Assembly: GCA_902773365.1 (NCBI GenBank)
Contig: CACYEG010000123.1
Coordinates: 1-5,859 of the forward strand
Direction: 5' to 3'
Source: an uncultured Erysipelotrichaceae bacterium
Lineage (GTDB): Bacteria; Bacillota_I; Bacilli_A; RF39; UBA660
DNA: 5,859 nucleotides
The stretch's first letter is position 1; each line of letters begins with the position of its first letter. Below are positions 1-4,913 of the stretch, one piece after another. The position numbers and the translations under genes were made by a program. Under the pieces are notes generated by a model that did not search any database, had not been told where the DNA came from, and was given only the letters and a program-made list of their open reading frames with translations.

Positions 1-1
1 G

Positions 2-55
2 TTTAAGGGTATAGATTATTATTTAAAAAAAGAAGGATTAGAAACTTTTGAATAG
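2..55 (+). CDS. C-terminal end of an unidentified protein (5' partial)
   Basis: An open frame enters from the left edge and ends at TAG 53-55, giving 17 residues that read FKGIDYYLKKEGLETFE. This is too short to assign to a family. The reading is supported mainly by context: a Rho-independent terminator begins before the stop codon and contains it, the same arrangement seen at the ends of the 798-1541 gene and of miaB. The frame and stop are seen directly; that it is a real gene end is inferred. Confidence 0.5.
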   Translation, partial: FKGIDYYLKKEGLETFE

Positions 56-66
56 GTTTCTTTTTT
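40..66 (+). terminator. Rho-independent terminator overlapping the upstream stop codon
   Basis: The arm AGAAAC (40-45) pairs with GTTTCT (56-61). The stem extends inward by a U-G pair (46/55) and a U-A pair (47/54), leaving a loop at 48-53. A run of six T (61-66) follows. The TAG stop at 53-55 lies in the loop and inner stem. It probably ends transcription of the gene entering from the left, before the tRNA promoter. Confidence 0.7.
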
Positions 67-67
67 G

Positions 68-116
68 TTGTGCGTATAAAACTTTTTTAAAAAAAGTTTA
101 TACTTGTATCGCACAA
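68..116. repeat. Long AT-rich inverted repeat upstream of the tRNA promoter
   Basis: The core is a near-perfect palindrome. AAACTTTTTT (79-88) and AAAAAAGTTT (90-99) are exact reverse complements around A89. GTATA-side bases 74-77 also pair with 100-103 if one A is bulged. Outside this, TTGTGCG (68-74) and CGCACAA (110-116) are a second exact 7-base inverted pair. The element ends within the spacer of the tRNA promoter and contains its -35 box. The A/T tracts could act as an UP element for RNA polymerase, or the repeat could bind a regulator or terminate antisense transcripts. The structure is seen; the role is inferred. Confidence 0.6.
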
Positions 117-132
117 TGAATAGTTATATAAT
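104..132 (+). promoter_or_regulatory. Sigma-A-type promoter for tRNA-Ser
   Basis: The -35 box TTGTAT (104-109, four of six consensus bases) and the exact -10 box TATAAT (127-132) are separated by 17 bp. The expected start is near 139, about three bases before the mature tRNA 5' end, so only a very short leader would need trimming. AT tracts directly upstream (83-99) suit an UP element, common at stable RNA promoters. Confidence 0.7.
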
Positions 133-141
133 ATTTTTAAC

Positions 142-233
142 GGAGAGTTGTCTGAGTGGTCGAAAGTGCGAAACTCGAAATTTCGTGAACGCAGAAATGT
201 GTTCCTAGGGTTCGAATCCCTAACTCTCCGCCA
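142..233 (+). tRNA. tRNA-Ser, anticodon CGA, CCA end encoded
   Basis: This is a class II tRNA decoding UCG. The acceptor stem GGAGAGT (142-148) pairs fully with ACTCTCC (223-229); discriminator G230 and encoded CCA (231-233) follow. The D arm has GAGTGGTCGAA in the loop and a stem of two good pairs, with a U-U opposition at its base (151/167). The anticodon stem CGAAA/TTTCG (169-173/181-185) encloses CTCGAAA, with anticodon CGA at 176-178. The long variable arm typical of tRNA-Ser is a 7-bp hairpin (187-193 with 198-204, GAAA loop). The T stem TAGGG/CCCTA (206-210/218-222) encloses TTCGAAT. A36, A37 and A38 are all A, the usual recognition pattern for A37 prenylation by MiaA followed by methylthiolation by MiaB, which is encoded in this window. 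Confidence 0.97.
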
Positions 234-248
234 AAAATAAAGATAAAC

Positions 249-269
249 ACACTTTAGTAGTGTTTTTTT
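249..269 (+). terminator. Terminator after tRNA-Ser
   Basis: ACACT (249-253) and AGTGT (259-263) form a 5-bp stem with loop TTAGT, followed by a T run (263-269). The stem is short, but its position directly after the tRNA and before a new promoter supports the call. Confidence 0.65.
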
Positions 270-271
270 AT

Positions 272-300
272 TTGACACTAATATTAAAGAGACTTATAAT
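272..300 (+). promoter_or_regulatory. Exact-consensus sigma-A promoter for the 325-1541 unit
   Basis: TTGACA (272-277), a 17-bp spacer, and TATAAT (295-300): all twelve hexamer bases match consensus and the spacing is optimal. The predicted start near 307 leaves a leader of about 18 bases carrying the GAGGTGA ribosome binding site (312-318). No clear operator overlaps the boxes. A promoter this strong in front of a poorly conserved gene pair is unusual. Confidence 0.85.
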
Positions 301-324
301 AACAACCAACTGAGGTGAATATTC

Positions 325-780
325 ATGAGAATACCAGAAATACGAAGTATTATTGAAAATTTCGAATCATATTGTAATTCAACAAGGAAAAACTTAGTTG
401 AACCATTAAAGGAAAAGAATTTTTTTAGAGGACAAGGTTTTAGTGTTTCTACCATAGTAGAAAATGCATCAACTGCTCACCTTGATTTTGAGGTGAAATC
501 TGTTCCTATTTGTTCATGGTTAAAATATCCAGAAGTCGCAAGGAACAAAAGAATATATGTCACTGATTTTTCTGAATTTAGTGATATAATAGAAGAATCC
601 AATTTACGAATAGAGTGGAAAATGAAGCTAATAATGTATATTATTAGCACCAATATAGAAAATGGACTATTGTCAGAAAAAACTAAACAAGATCAAAGAA
701 ATATATTTAAAAGAGTGTTATATAAAGTTAGACACAAAAAAACTATCGCAACGAGGGTGAAGAATTTAAAAATAGCATAG
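325..780 (+). CDS. Unrecognised protein, 151 aa; probable N-terminal part of a split gene
   Basis: The ATG has a good ribosome binding site (GAGGTGA, 312-318, six bases before the start) and sits directly behind an exact-consensus promoter. I do not recognise the family. The product is soluble-looking, with no signal peptide or membrane span. It has an amphipathic N-terminal helix region (about 1-30), a mixed middle section with the string FFRGQGF (33-39), and a basic C-terminal third (121-149). The last dozen residues (TIATRVKNLKIA) lie after a run of seven A at 736-742. A -1 shift in that run would replace this tail with a charged helical stretch (NYRNEGEEF, then IEWYKQR) that runs in frame into the next ORF. 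This ORF may therefore be residues 1-139 of a protein of about 405 residues, broken by a one-base deletion, a sequencing error, or recoded by slippage. As a stand-alone gene it is also possible. Confidence 0.65.
   Translation: MRIPEIRSIIENFESYCNSTRKNLVEPLKEKNFFRGQGFSVSTIVENASTAHLDFEVKSVPICSWLKYPEVARNKRIYVTDFSEFSDIIEESNLRIEWKMKLIMYIISTNIENGLLSEKTKQDQRNIFKRVLYKVRHKKTIATRVKNLKIA
736..742 (+). other. Run of seven A: candidate frameshift or slippage point joining two ORFs
   Basis: In the frame of the 325-780 ORF this run reads CAC AAA AAA ACT. The frame of the downstream ORF (798-1541) is open from 732, just after a TAG at 729-731, so the two frames overlap at 732-780 and a shift in the A run would join them. 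One extra A would give CAC AAA AAA AAC TAT and one continuous frame of about 405 codons. The preceding base is C, so this is not an ideal heptamer for ribosomal -1 slippage. Confidence 0.55.
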
Positions 781-797
781 AGTGGTATAAACAGAGA

Positions 798-1541
798 ATG
801 GAAAAAATTGATGGCATAATTCCAAGCGCATTATATAATAGAATATATGATTTTGATAGCATTATTTTAGCGCATCAGCTATTTTCAGAAAAAATAAAAG
901 AGTTAAATGATATTTACAAAATATCACTTGAAGATTTAAAAAATATTTTTGTGCCTCTTAATATTTCTCAAAAATTAATAGATTTAATATGGCAACATAT
1001 AACTAGCCATAATAAGATTGCCGAGCAACAGAATAAACCTCGTTCCTCATCATCGAAACCAACATCCGATGATAGAAGCTATCAGTTGCAAGCAACTGAA
1101 GAATTGAATAGAATTGCCGAAAGTGATAAAAAATACAAACGATTTATACACTTCCTTAAAACATATAACAGGCAAGATGGTGAAGATTTAATAAGCATTC
1201 AAGAAATAATGGAAAAATATGATCATGCAGTCTTATTAGAAATCGACAAAGAACTTATAGAAAACTTTTTAAAACTTGTATTTAGTTCTGCCAATGAGGA
1301 AGAACGCCAGAATATGTTAAATTATCTATATGATGACATAATAAGGAATATTTCCAGCACTATTTCTACTGATCAGCGAACTATACAACCAACTTCGATT
1401 ACTGAAAAAAAGTTATTTGTGTTAGAACAACTTAATATAAAAAATGATGATATTTCTAACGAGGAATTGTTCATCATTTTAATAAGCGAAAGTTATAAAT
1501 TAGCACAAACAGTTATGGATAATTCTATTCCAGCACTTTAA
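798..1541 (+). CDS. Unrecognised protein, 247 aa; probable C-terminal part of a split gene
   Basis: The first ATG in this frame is at 798. There is no convincing ribosome binding site: only AGTGG (781-785), about 12 bases away, unlike the clear sites before most other genes here. Upstream of the ATG the frame stays open to 732 without a GTG or TTG start, and its translation (EEFKNSIEWYKQR) looks protein-like. This favours a continuation of the 325-780 ORF. I do not recognise the family. The product is hydrophilic and mainly helical. It has an N-terminal helical block (about 1-75), a polar Ser-rich linker (76-100, with PRSSSSKPTS), a second helical block (100-185), a Thr/Ser-rich stretch (186-202) and a C-terminal helical segment. 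There is no signal peptide or membrane span, and no catalytic motif is evident. The stop codon lies in a terminator, so the unit ends here. Confidence 0.65.
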   Translation: MEKIDGIIPSALYNRIYDFDSIILAHQLFSEKIKELNDIYKISLEDLKNIFVPLNISQKLIDLIWQHITSHNKIAEQQNKPRSSSSKPTSDDRSYQLQATEELNRIAESDKKYKRFIHFLKTYNRQDGEDLISIQEIMEKYDHAVLLEIDKELIENFLKLVFSSANEEERQNMLNYLYDDIIRNISSTISTDQRTIQPTSITEKKLFVLEQLNIKNDDISNEELFIILISESYKLAQTVMDNSIPAL

Positions 1542-1553
1542 GTGCTTTTTTTT
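1532..1553 (+). terminator. Rho-independent terminator overlapping the stop of the 798-1541 ORF
   Basis: AGCACT (1532-1537) pairs with AGTGCT (1541-1546) around a three-base TTA loop. Eight T follow (1546-1553). The TAA stop (1539-1541) lies in the loop and the start of the second arm, so the last codons of the gene double as the terminator stem. Confidence 0.85.
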
Positions 1554-1565
1554 GTTTTGGAGTTA

Positions 1566-1574
1566 TGCTATAAT
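1566..1574 (+). promoter_or_regulatory. Extended -10 promoter for miaB
   Basis: TGC followed by TATAAT (1566-1574) is a TGn extended -10 with an exact hexamer. No good -35 is present at the right distance, because that stretch is the T run of the preceding terminator; extended -10 promoters commonly tolerate this. A start near 1581 would leave a leader of about 12 bases that begins at the ribosome binding site. Confidence 0.65.
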
Positions 1575-1592
1575 GGCTTGTAGGTGAAGTTT

Positions 1593-2999
1593 ATGAAAAT
1601 GCCAAATTTAAATGAAGCAAGAATTAGAAATAAAAGTGAGGTTAGATATTACGATGCAGATATAATTAAAAACCCATCACTTTTTCAAAATAAAAAGTAT
1701 TATTTAAAAACATATGGATGCCAGATGAATGTTCACGACTCTGAACTTATTAGAGCGCTACTTGAAAATGTAGGTTTTACTGAAACTGATAAAATGAACA
1801 ATGCTGATTTAATCATATTAAATACGTGTGCTATAAGGGAAAATGCTCACGATAAAGTATTTGGATTTTTAGGAAGATGTAAACACATTAAAAAGACTAT
1901 CAATCCAAACTTAGTTATCGCTTTATGTGGATGTATGGCGCAAGAACCAACAGTATGTGAAGAAATACAAAGTAAATATAAATATATCGATCTTGTTTTT
2001 GGAACACACAACATACATGAATTGCCTAGACTTTTATTAAACAAGATGAATAAGACAGATTTTGAAGTAGAGTCTATCGAAGGTGATGTAGTAGAAGGAT
2101 TAGAGTACAAGCGCGACTCTAAAGTACAAGCATGGGTAAATATCATGTATGGTTGCGATAAATTCTGTACGTACTGCATAGTACCTTATACGAGAGGTAA
2201 GCAGAGAAGTAGAACGAGTGAAAAAATATTAGAGGAATGTAAGAAATTAAAAGAAGATGGATATAAAGAGGTAACTTTATTAGGTCAAAATGTCAATGCT
2301 TATGGAAAAGATTTATCTCAAGAAATTTCTTTTGCAGAACTTCTTAAAAGGGTTGCAGAACTCGGAATCGAAAGGGTTAGATTTGTAACAAGTCATCCGT
2401 GGGATTTTACAGATGAAATGATAGACGTCATAGCTAAGTATGATAATATTATGCCATATATACATTTGCCACTTCAAAGTGGTTCATCTAGAATACTAAA
2501 GTTGATGGGACGACGCTATACAAAAGAAGAATATTTAGATTTATATGATAAAATAAAAGCTAAAGTAAAAAATGCTGCTATTACGACAGATATAATCGTT
2601 GGGTTCCCAGGTGAAACTGAGGAAGATTTTAAAGAGACTTTGGAAGTTGTAGAAAGATGTAAATTCGATGGTGCTTTCACATTCATTTTCTCAAAAAGAG
2701 TGGGGACTCCTGCAGAGAAACTTCCAGATGATACTTCTTTAGAAGAAAAGGAAGAAAGACTACATAGACTAAATGAGCTAGTAAATAAATACAGTTTAGA
2801 ACATAATCAAGAATATGTCGGTAAAACTGTTAAAGTGTTATTAACGGATGTCAGCGAAAAAGATGCTAATCAATTAGCGGGTTATACTGAAACGATGAAA
2901 CTCGTCAATGTAAAAGCAGATAAAAGTTGCATGAATACTATCTGCGATGTAAAAATTACAGAAGCAAAAAGCTTTAGCTTAAATGGCGAAGTAGACTAG
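1593..2999 (+). CDS. miaB: tRNA-2-methylthio-N6-dimethylallyladenosine synthase MiaB
   Basis: A radical-SAM methylthiotransferase that converts i6A37 to ms2i6A37 in tRNAs reading UNN codons, using two 4Fe-4S clusters in the cytosol. The 468-residue product has the full family layout. The N-terminal methylthiotransferase domain (about 35-145) carries the three cluster cysteines in YGCQMN (C43), NTCAIRE (C79) and CGCMAQE (C114). The radical-SAM domain has CxxxCxxC (C188, C192, C195, in YGCDKFCTYC, followed by IVPYTRGKQRSR). A C-terminal TRAM domain spans about 405-465. I chose ATG 1593 because AGGTGA (1582-1587) is correctly placed before it. A GTG at 1584 would give three more residues but lies inside that ribosome binding site. 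The extended -10 promoter directly upstream and the terminator over the stop suggest a single-gene transcript. MiaA is not encoded in the window. Confidence 0.97.
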   Translation: MKMPNLNEARIRNKSEVRYYDADIIKNPSLFQNKKYYLKTYGCQMNVHDSELIRALLENVGFTETDKMNNADLIILNTCAIRENAHDKVFGFLGRCKHIKKTINPNLVIALCGCMAQEPTVCEEIQSKYKYIDLVFGTHNIHELPRLLLNKMNKTDFEVESIEGDVVEGLEYKRDSKVQAWVNIMYGCDKFCTYCIVPYTRGKQRSRTSEKILEECKKLKEDGYKEVTLLGQNVNAYGKDLSQEISFAELLKRVAELGIERVRFVTSHPWDFTDEMIDVIAKYDNIMPYIHLPLQSGSSRILKLMGRRYTKEEYLDLYDKIKAKVKNAAITTDIIVGFPGETEEDFKETLEVVERCKFDGAFTFIFSKRVGTPAEKLPDDTSLEEKEERLHRLNELVNKYSLEHNQEYVGKTVKVLLTDVSEKDANQLAGYTETMKLVNVKADKSCMNTICDVKITEAKSFSLNGEVD

Positions 3000-3015
3000 G
3001 ATAACCTAGTTTTTT
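2995..3015 (+). terminator. Rho-independent terminator overlapping the miaB stop
   Basis: ACTAGG (2995-3000) pairs perfectly with CCTAGT (3005-3010) around an ATAA loop, followed by six T (3010-3015). The TAG stop (2997-2999) is part of the first arm. Confidence 0.88.
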
Positions 3016-3044
3016 GTTTAAAAAAAAATAAGTATTCCCATAAT
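3014..3044 (+). promoter_or_regulatory. Weak candidate promoter for the DUF421 gene
   Basis: TTGTTT (3014-3019) and CATAAT (3039-3044, one mismatch to TATAAT) are 19 bp apart, longer than optimal. The -35 lies in the T run of the miaB terminator. A promoter is expected in this 60-base gap because a strong terminator precedes it, but this exact placement is uncertain. Confidence 0.3.
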
Positions 3045-3059
3045 AATAGTGGTGATAAT

Positions 3060-3707
3060 ATGGTCATATTAAAAGTACTCGTAAGGACAATTTTTTTCTA
3101 TTTCTTTGTACTTGTAATGTTTAGAATTATGGGAAAAAGGGAAGTTGGGCAGTTAGGAATAATCGATTTAATCGTATCGATTTTAATTGCAGAATTAGTT
3201 GCCATAAGTATAGAAAATATTAAAGCTTCTGTATTTATTACGATTATACCTATTGTTGCCCTTGTTGCACTTGAATTACTATTGGGATATACTTCTTTGA
3301 AGTCTAAAAAATTTAGAACTTTTTTTGATGGTAAACCCTCAATAATAATAGACTCTGGTAAAGTAAACTATAAAGAAATGGTTCGGCAGCGATATACTAT
3401 GGATGATTTATTATTTGAATTAAGACAAAGGGGAATTAAAAGTCTTGAAAATATCGAATATGCGCTTTTGGAAGCTAATGGAAAATTATCGATATTTGAA
3501 AAGAAAATATTAGACACCGATTATCCTTTACCACTTATTATTGATGGTGAAGTACAGTTTTCTACTTTAAAAAAAATAAATAAAACCAAATTTTGGTTAG
3601 ATAACATATTAAGAAAAAAACAAATTGTATATGATGAAATTTTTTATTGTTTTTATAAAAAAAATAGTCTTTACATTATCAAAAGAGATGAACTAGTAAG
3701 AAATTAA
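3060..3707 (+). CDS. DUF421 (YetF-like) membrane protein
   Basis: The 215-residue product fits the DUF421/YetF family, whose biochemical role is not established; some Bacillus members are linked to spore properties. Three hydrophobic segments (about 5-23, 34-51 and 57-76) form the membrane part, with the family signature MGKREVGQLG (24-33) after the first span and the DLIVSILIAEL stretch in the second. A cytosolic part follows: FFDGKPSIIIDSGK (88-101), then a DDLLFELRQRGI motif (115-126), a conserved-looking LLEANGKLSI (136-145) and a final PLIIDGEV segment (158-165). Length is within the family range. The ATG at 3060 follows GGTGAT (3051-3056) at normal spacing. No strong terminator follows, so readthrough into the next unit is possible. 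Confidence 0.9.
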   Translation: MVILKVLVRTIFFYFFVLVMFRIMGKREVGQLGIIDLIVSILIAELVAISIENIKASVFITIIPIVALVALELLLGYTSLKSKKFRTFFDGKPSIIIDSGKVNYKEMVRQRYTMDDLLFELRQRGIKSLENIEYALLEANGKLSIFEKKILDTDYPLPLIIDGEVQFSTLKKINKTKFWLDNILRKKQIVYDEIFYCFYKKNSLYIIKRDELVRN

Positions 3708-3732
3708 CATACTAATCCTTAATAATAATAGT

Positions 3733-3768
3733 AGACATATAATGACATTTTTTAAAATGTATTTGTCT
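3733..3768. repeat. Nested hairpin in the DUF421-SPOR gap
   Basis: ACATTTT (3745-3751) and AAAATGT (3754-3760) are an exact inverted pair. Outside them AGACA (3733-3737) pairs with TGTCT (3764-3768), giving a two-part hairpin about 22 bases before the next start codon. No T run follows, so it is not a normal terminator. TATAAT (3738-3743) lies between the left arms and could be the -10 of a promoter for the SPOR-radC-mreCD unit, although no good -35 is visible. The structure is seen; its role is unknown. Confidence 0.45.
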
Positions 3769-3790
3769 TATTATGTTAGTGGGTGAGGAT

Positions 3791-4219
3791 ATGAAGAAAA
3801 TTTTTCCAGTTTTATTAGCAGTTGTAGTTGGTGGTATTTGTGCACTTTTTCTTTTTAAAAGAGTTGAAAGCGTTAACAGTTTAGTTTTAGATGGAAATGC
3901 TACTGCGGTTCAAATAGGTGTTTTTACCAAAGAAGAAAATGCCAAATCTATGGCAATAAAGTACGGTGGAATTGTAAAGAAAGATGAGGACCTTTTTAGA
4001 GTTTATTATTCAGTATTATCTAAAGAAAAAAATATTAACTATATTACTAAATTGTTGAAAGAAAAAGGAATAAATTATTATTTAAAGAGGATTACTTTAA
4101 AAGAAAGTGAACTAGAAAAACTAAATAAGTATGAAAGTCTTATGGAGAAAACTAGCGATGAGATGAAGAGTGAAGTTAATAGCCAAATGTTAAAAGTTTA
4201 CGAGGAAAACTATGAATAA
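3791..4219 (+). CDS. Membrane-anchored SPOR-domain protein
   Basis: The 142-residue product has a short basic N-terminus (MKK), one hydrophobic segment (about 5-22) that should anchor it in the membrane, a SPOR-like domain (about 37-102) and a charged helical tail (104-142). The SPOR call rests on AVQIGVFTKEENAKSM (39-54), the FRVYYSVLSKE stretch (69-79) and the final KGINYYLKRI (92-101). These match the family pattern of VQxGxF, an aligned Ala, RVxxG-like and a terminal strand, though the usual Gly after RV is replaced. SPOR domains bind glycan strands lacking stem peptides at division sites. In Bacillus a SPOR protein, SpoIIB, precedes maf-radC-mreBCD, so this may be a positional counterpart. 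ATG 3791 is chosen because GGGTGAGG (3781-3788) precedes it; ATG 3773 in the same frame has no such site. Confidence 0.8.
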   Translation: MKKIFPVLLAVVVGGICALFLFKRVESVNSLVLDGNATAVQIGVFTKEENAKSMAIKYGGIVKKDEDLFRVYYSVLSKEKNINYITKLLKEKGINYYLKRITLKESELEKLNKYESLMEKTSDEMKSEVNSQMLKVYEENYE

Positions 4220-4913
4220 AAGTAGTATTCTAATAAAAGATGTTCCCATGGAAGAGCGTCCTAGAGAGCGCTTTTTAAAATATGGCCCAGCTTCACTTAG
4301 TAATGAAGAACTGATTTCGATCATACTTCATACTGGTACAGTTAATACCTCTGTAAAAGATGTTGCCATAGCAATTTTAAAAAAATATGGTGGCATAAGG
4401 CATCTCAAAGACGCCACAATTCATTCGCTATGTGAAATAAAGGGAATCAGTAAAGCAAAAAGTATATCCCTATTAGCAGCTATTGAGTTAGGCAAAAGAG
4501 CCTGTGAAACTAATGTTATTGAGCAAAAAATTAAAATAAGCAATTCGATAGACGCATATAAATTTTTTTCTAAATACATTGTAGGTGATGATAGAGAAAA
4601 TTTTATGGTAATATTTTTAGATAATCAACAAAGGTATATTAGTCATAAAATTATGTTTAAAGGAACTATCAACAAAGCAGAAATTCATGAAAGAGATATA
4701 TTCAAAAATGCATTACTAGAAAATAGCAATAAAATAATCGTCATGCACAACCACCCAAGTGGAGTATTAACGCCCAGCGTAAGCGACGATGAAGTTACAA
4801 GAAGACTTGCGTCGAGTGCATCTTTACTGAATATTATTCTTTTAGACCATATCATCGTTGGAGAAACCGATTATTACAGTTATGTGGAAGAAGGTCGACT
4901 AAAATATGAATAA
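4212..4913 (+). CDS. radC: RadC family JAB-domain protein
   Basis: The 233-residue product is full length for RadC (UPF0758). The N-terminal part has RPRERFLKYG (16-25) and LSNEELISIILHTGT (29-43), followed by a helix-hairpin-helix-like segment (about 67-92, with LCEIKGISKAK). The C-terminal JAB/MPN+ domain (about 115-230) retains a complete metal site: E129 in DRENF, then H179-N-H181, S189 and D192 in the HxHx(7)Sx(2)D pattern, followed by LLDHIIVG (210-217). The usual PRE before the helix reads ERD (160-162). Metal-dependent hydrolase activity is predicted; despite the name, a DNA-repair role is not established. The start lies inside the end of the SPOR gene (8-base overlap), with GAGGA (4202-4206) five bases before it, pointing to translational coupling. 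Confidence 0.95.
   Translation: MNKSSILIKDVPMEERPRERFLKYGPASLSNEELISIILHTGTVNTSVKDVAIAILKKYGGIRHLKDATIHSLCEIKGISKAKSISLLAAIELGKRACETNVIEQKIKISNSIDAYKFFSKYIVGDDRENFMVIFLDNQQRYISHKIMFKGTINKAEIHERDIFKNALLENSNKIIVMHNHPSGVLTPSVSDDEVTRRLASSASLLNIILLDHIIVGETDYYSYVEEGRLKYE

Noticed and set aside
68..141. T-box or other riboswitch before the tRNA
   Set aside because: The structure is a simple inverted repeat upstream of the promoter start, so it is not in the transcript; no T-box sequence is present.
206..233. tRNA 3' end as an attachment site of an integrated element
   Set aside because: I see no second copy of the tRNA 3' end in the window and no integrase gene.
87..278. Minus-strand ORF of 63 codons across the tRNA
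   Set aside because: It is antisense to tRNA-Ser; the RVRDSNPR string is the well-known false translation of the T arm and acceptor stem of a tRNA.
418..441. FFRGQG string as a sign of an FRG domain
   Set aside because: Only the short string matches; the following residues do not fit the pattern I know for that domain. A profile search of the joined protein would decide.
1584..1592. GTG 1584 as the miaB start
   Set aside because: The GTG is part of the AGGTGA ribosome binding site for ATG 1593, and no binding site precedes it.
1847..2179. Minus-strand ORF of 110 codons
   Set aside because: It lies entirely within miaB, whose motifs are complete on the plus strand, and has no promoter or domain support.
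3773..3790. ATG 3773 as the start of the SPOR protein
   Set aside because: No ribosome binding site precedes it, and the added residues put acidic residues before the basic membrane anchor; ATG 3791 has GGGTGAGG upstream.
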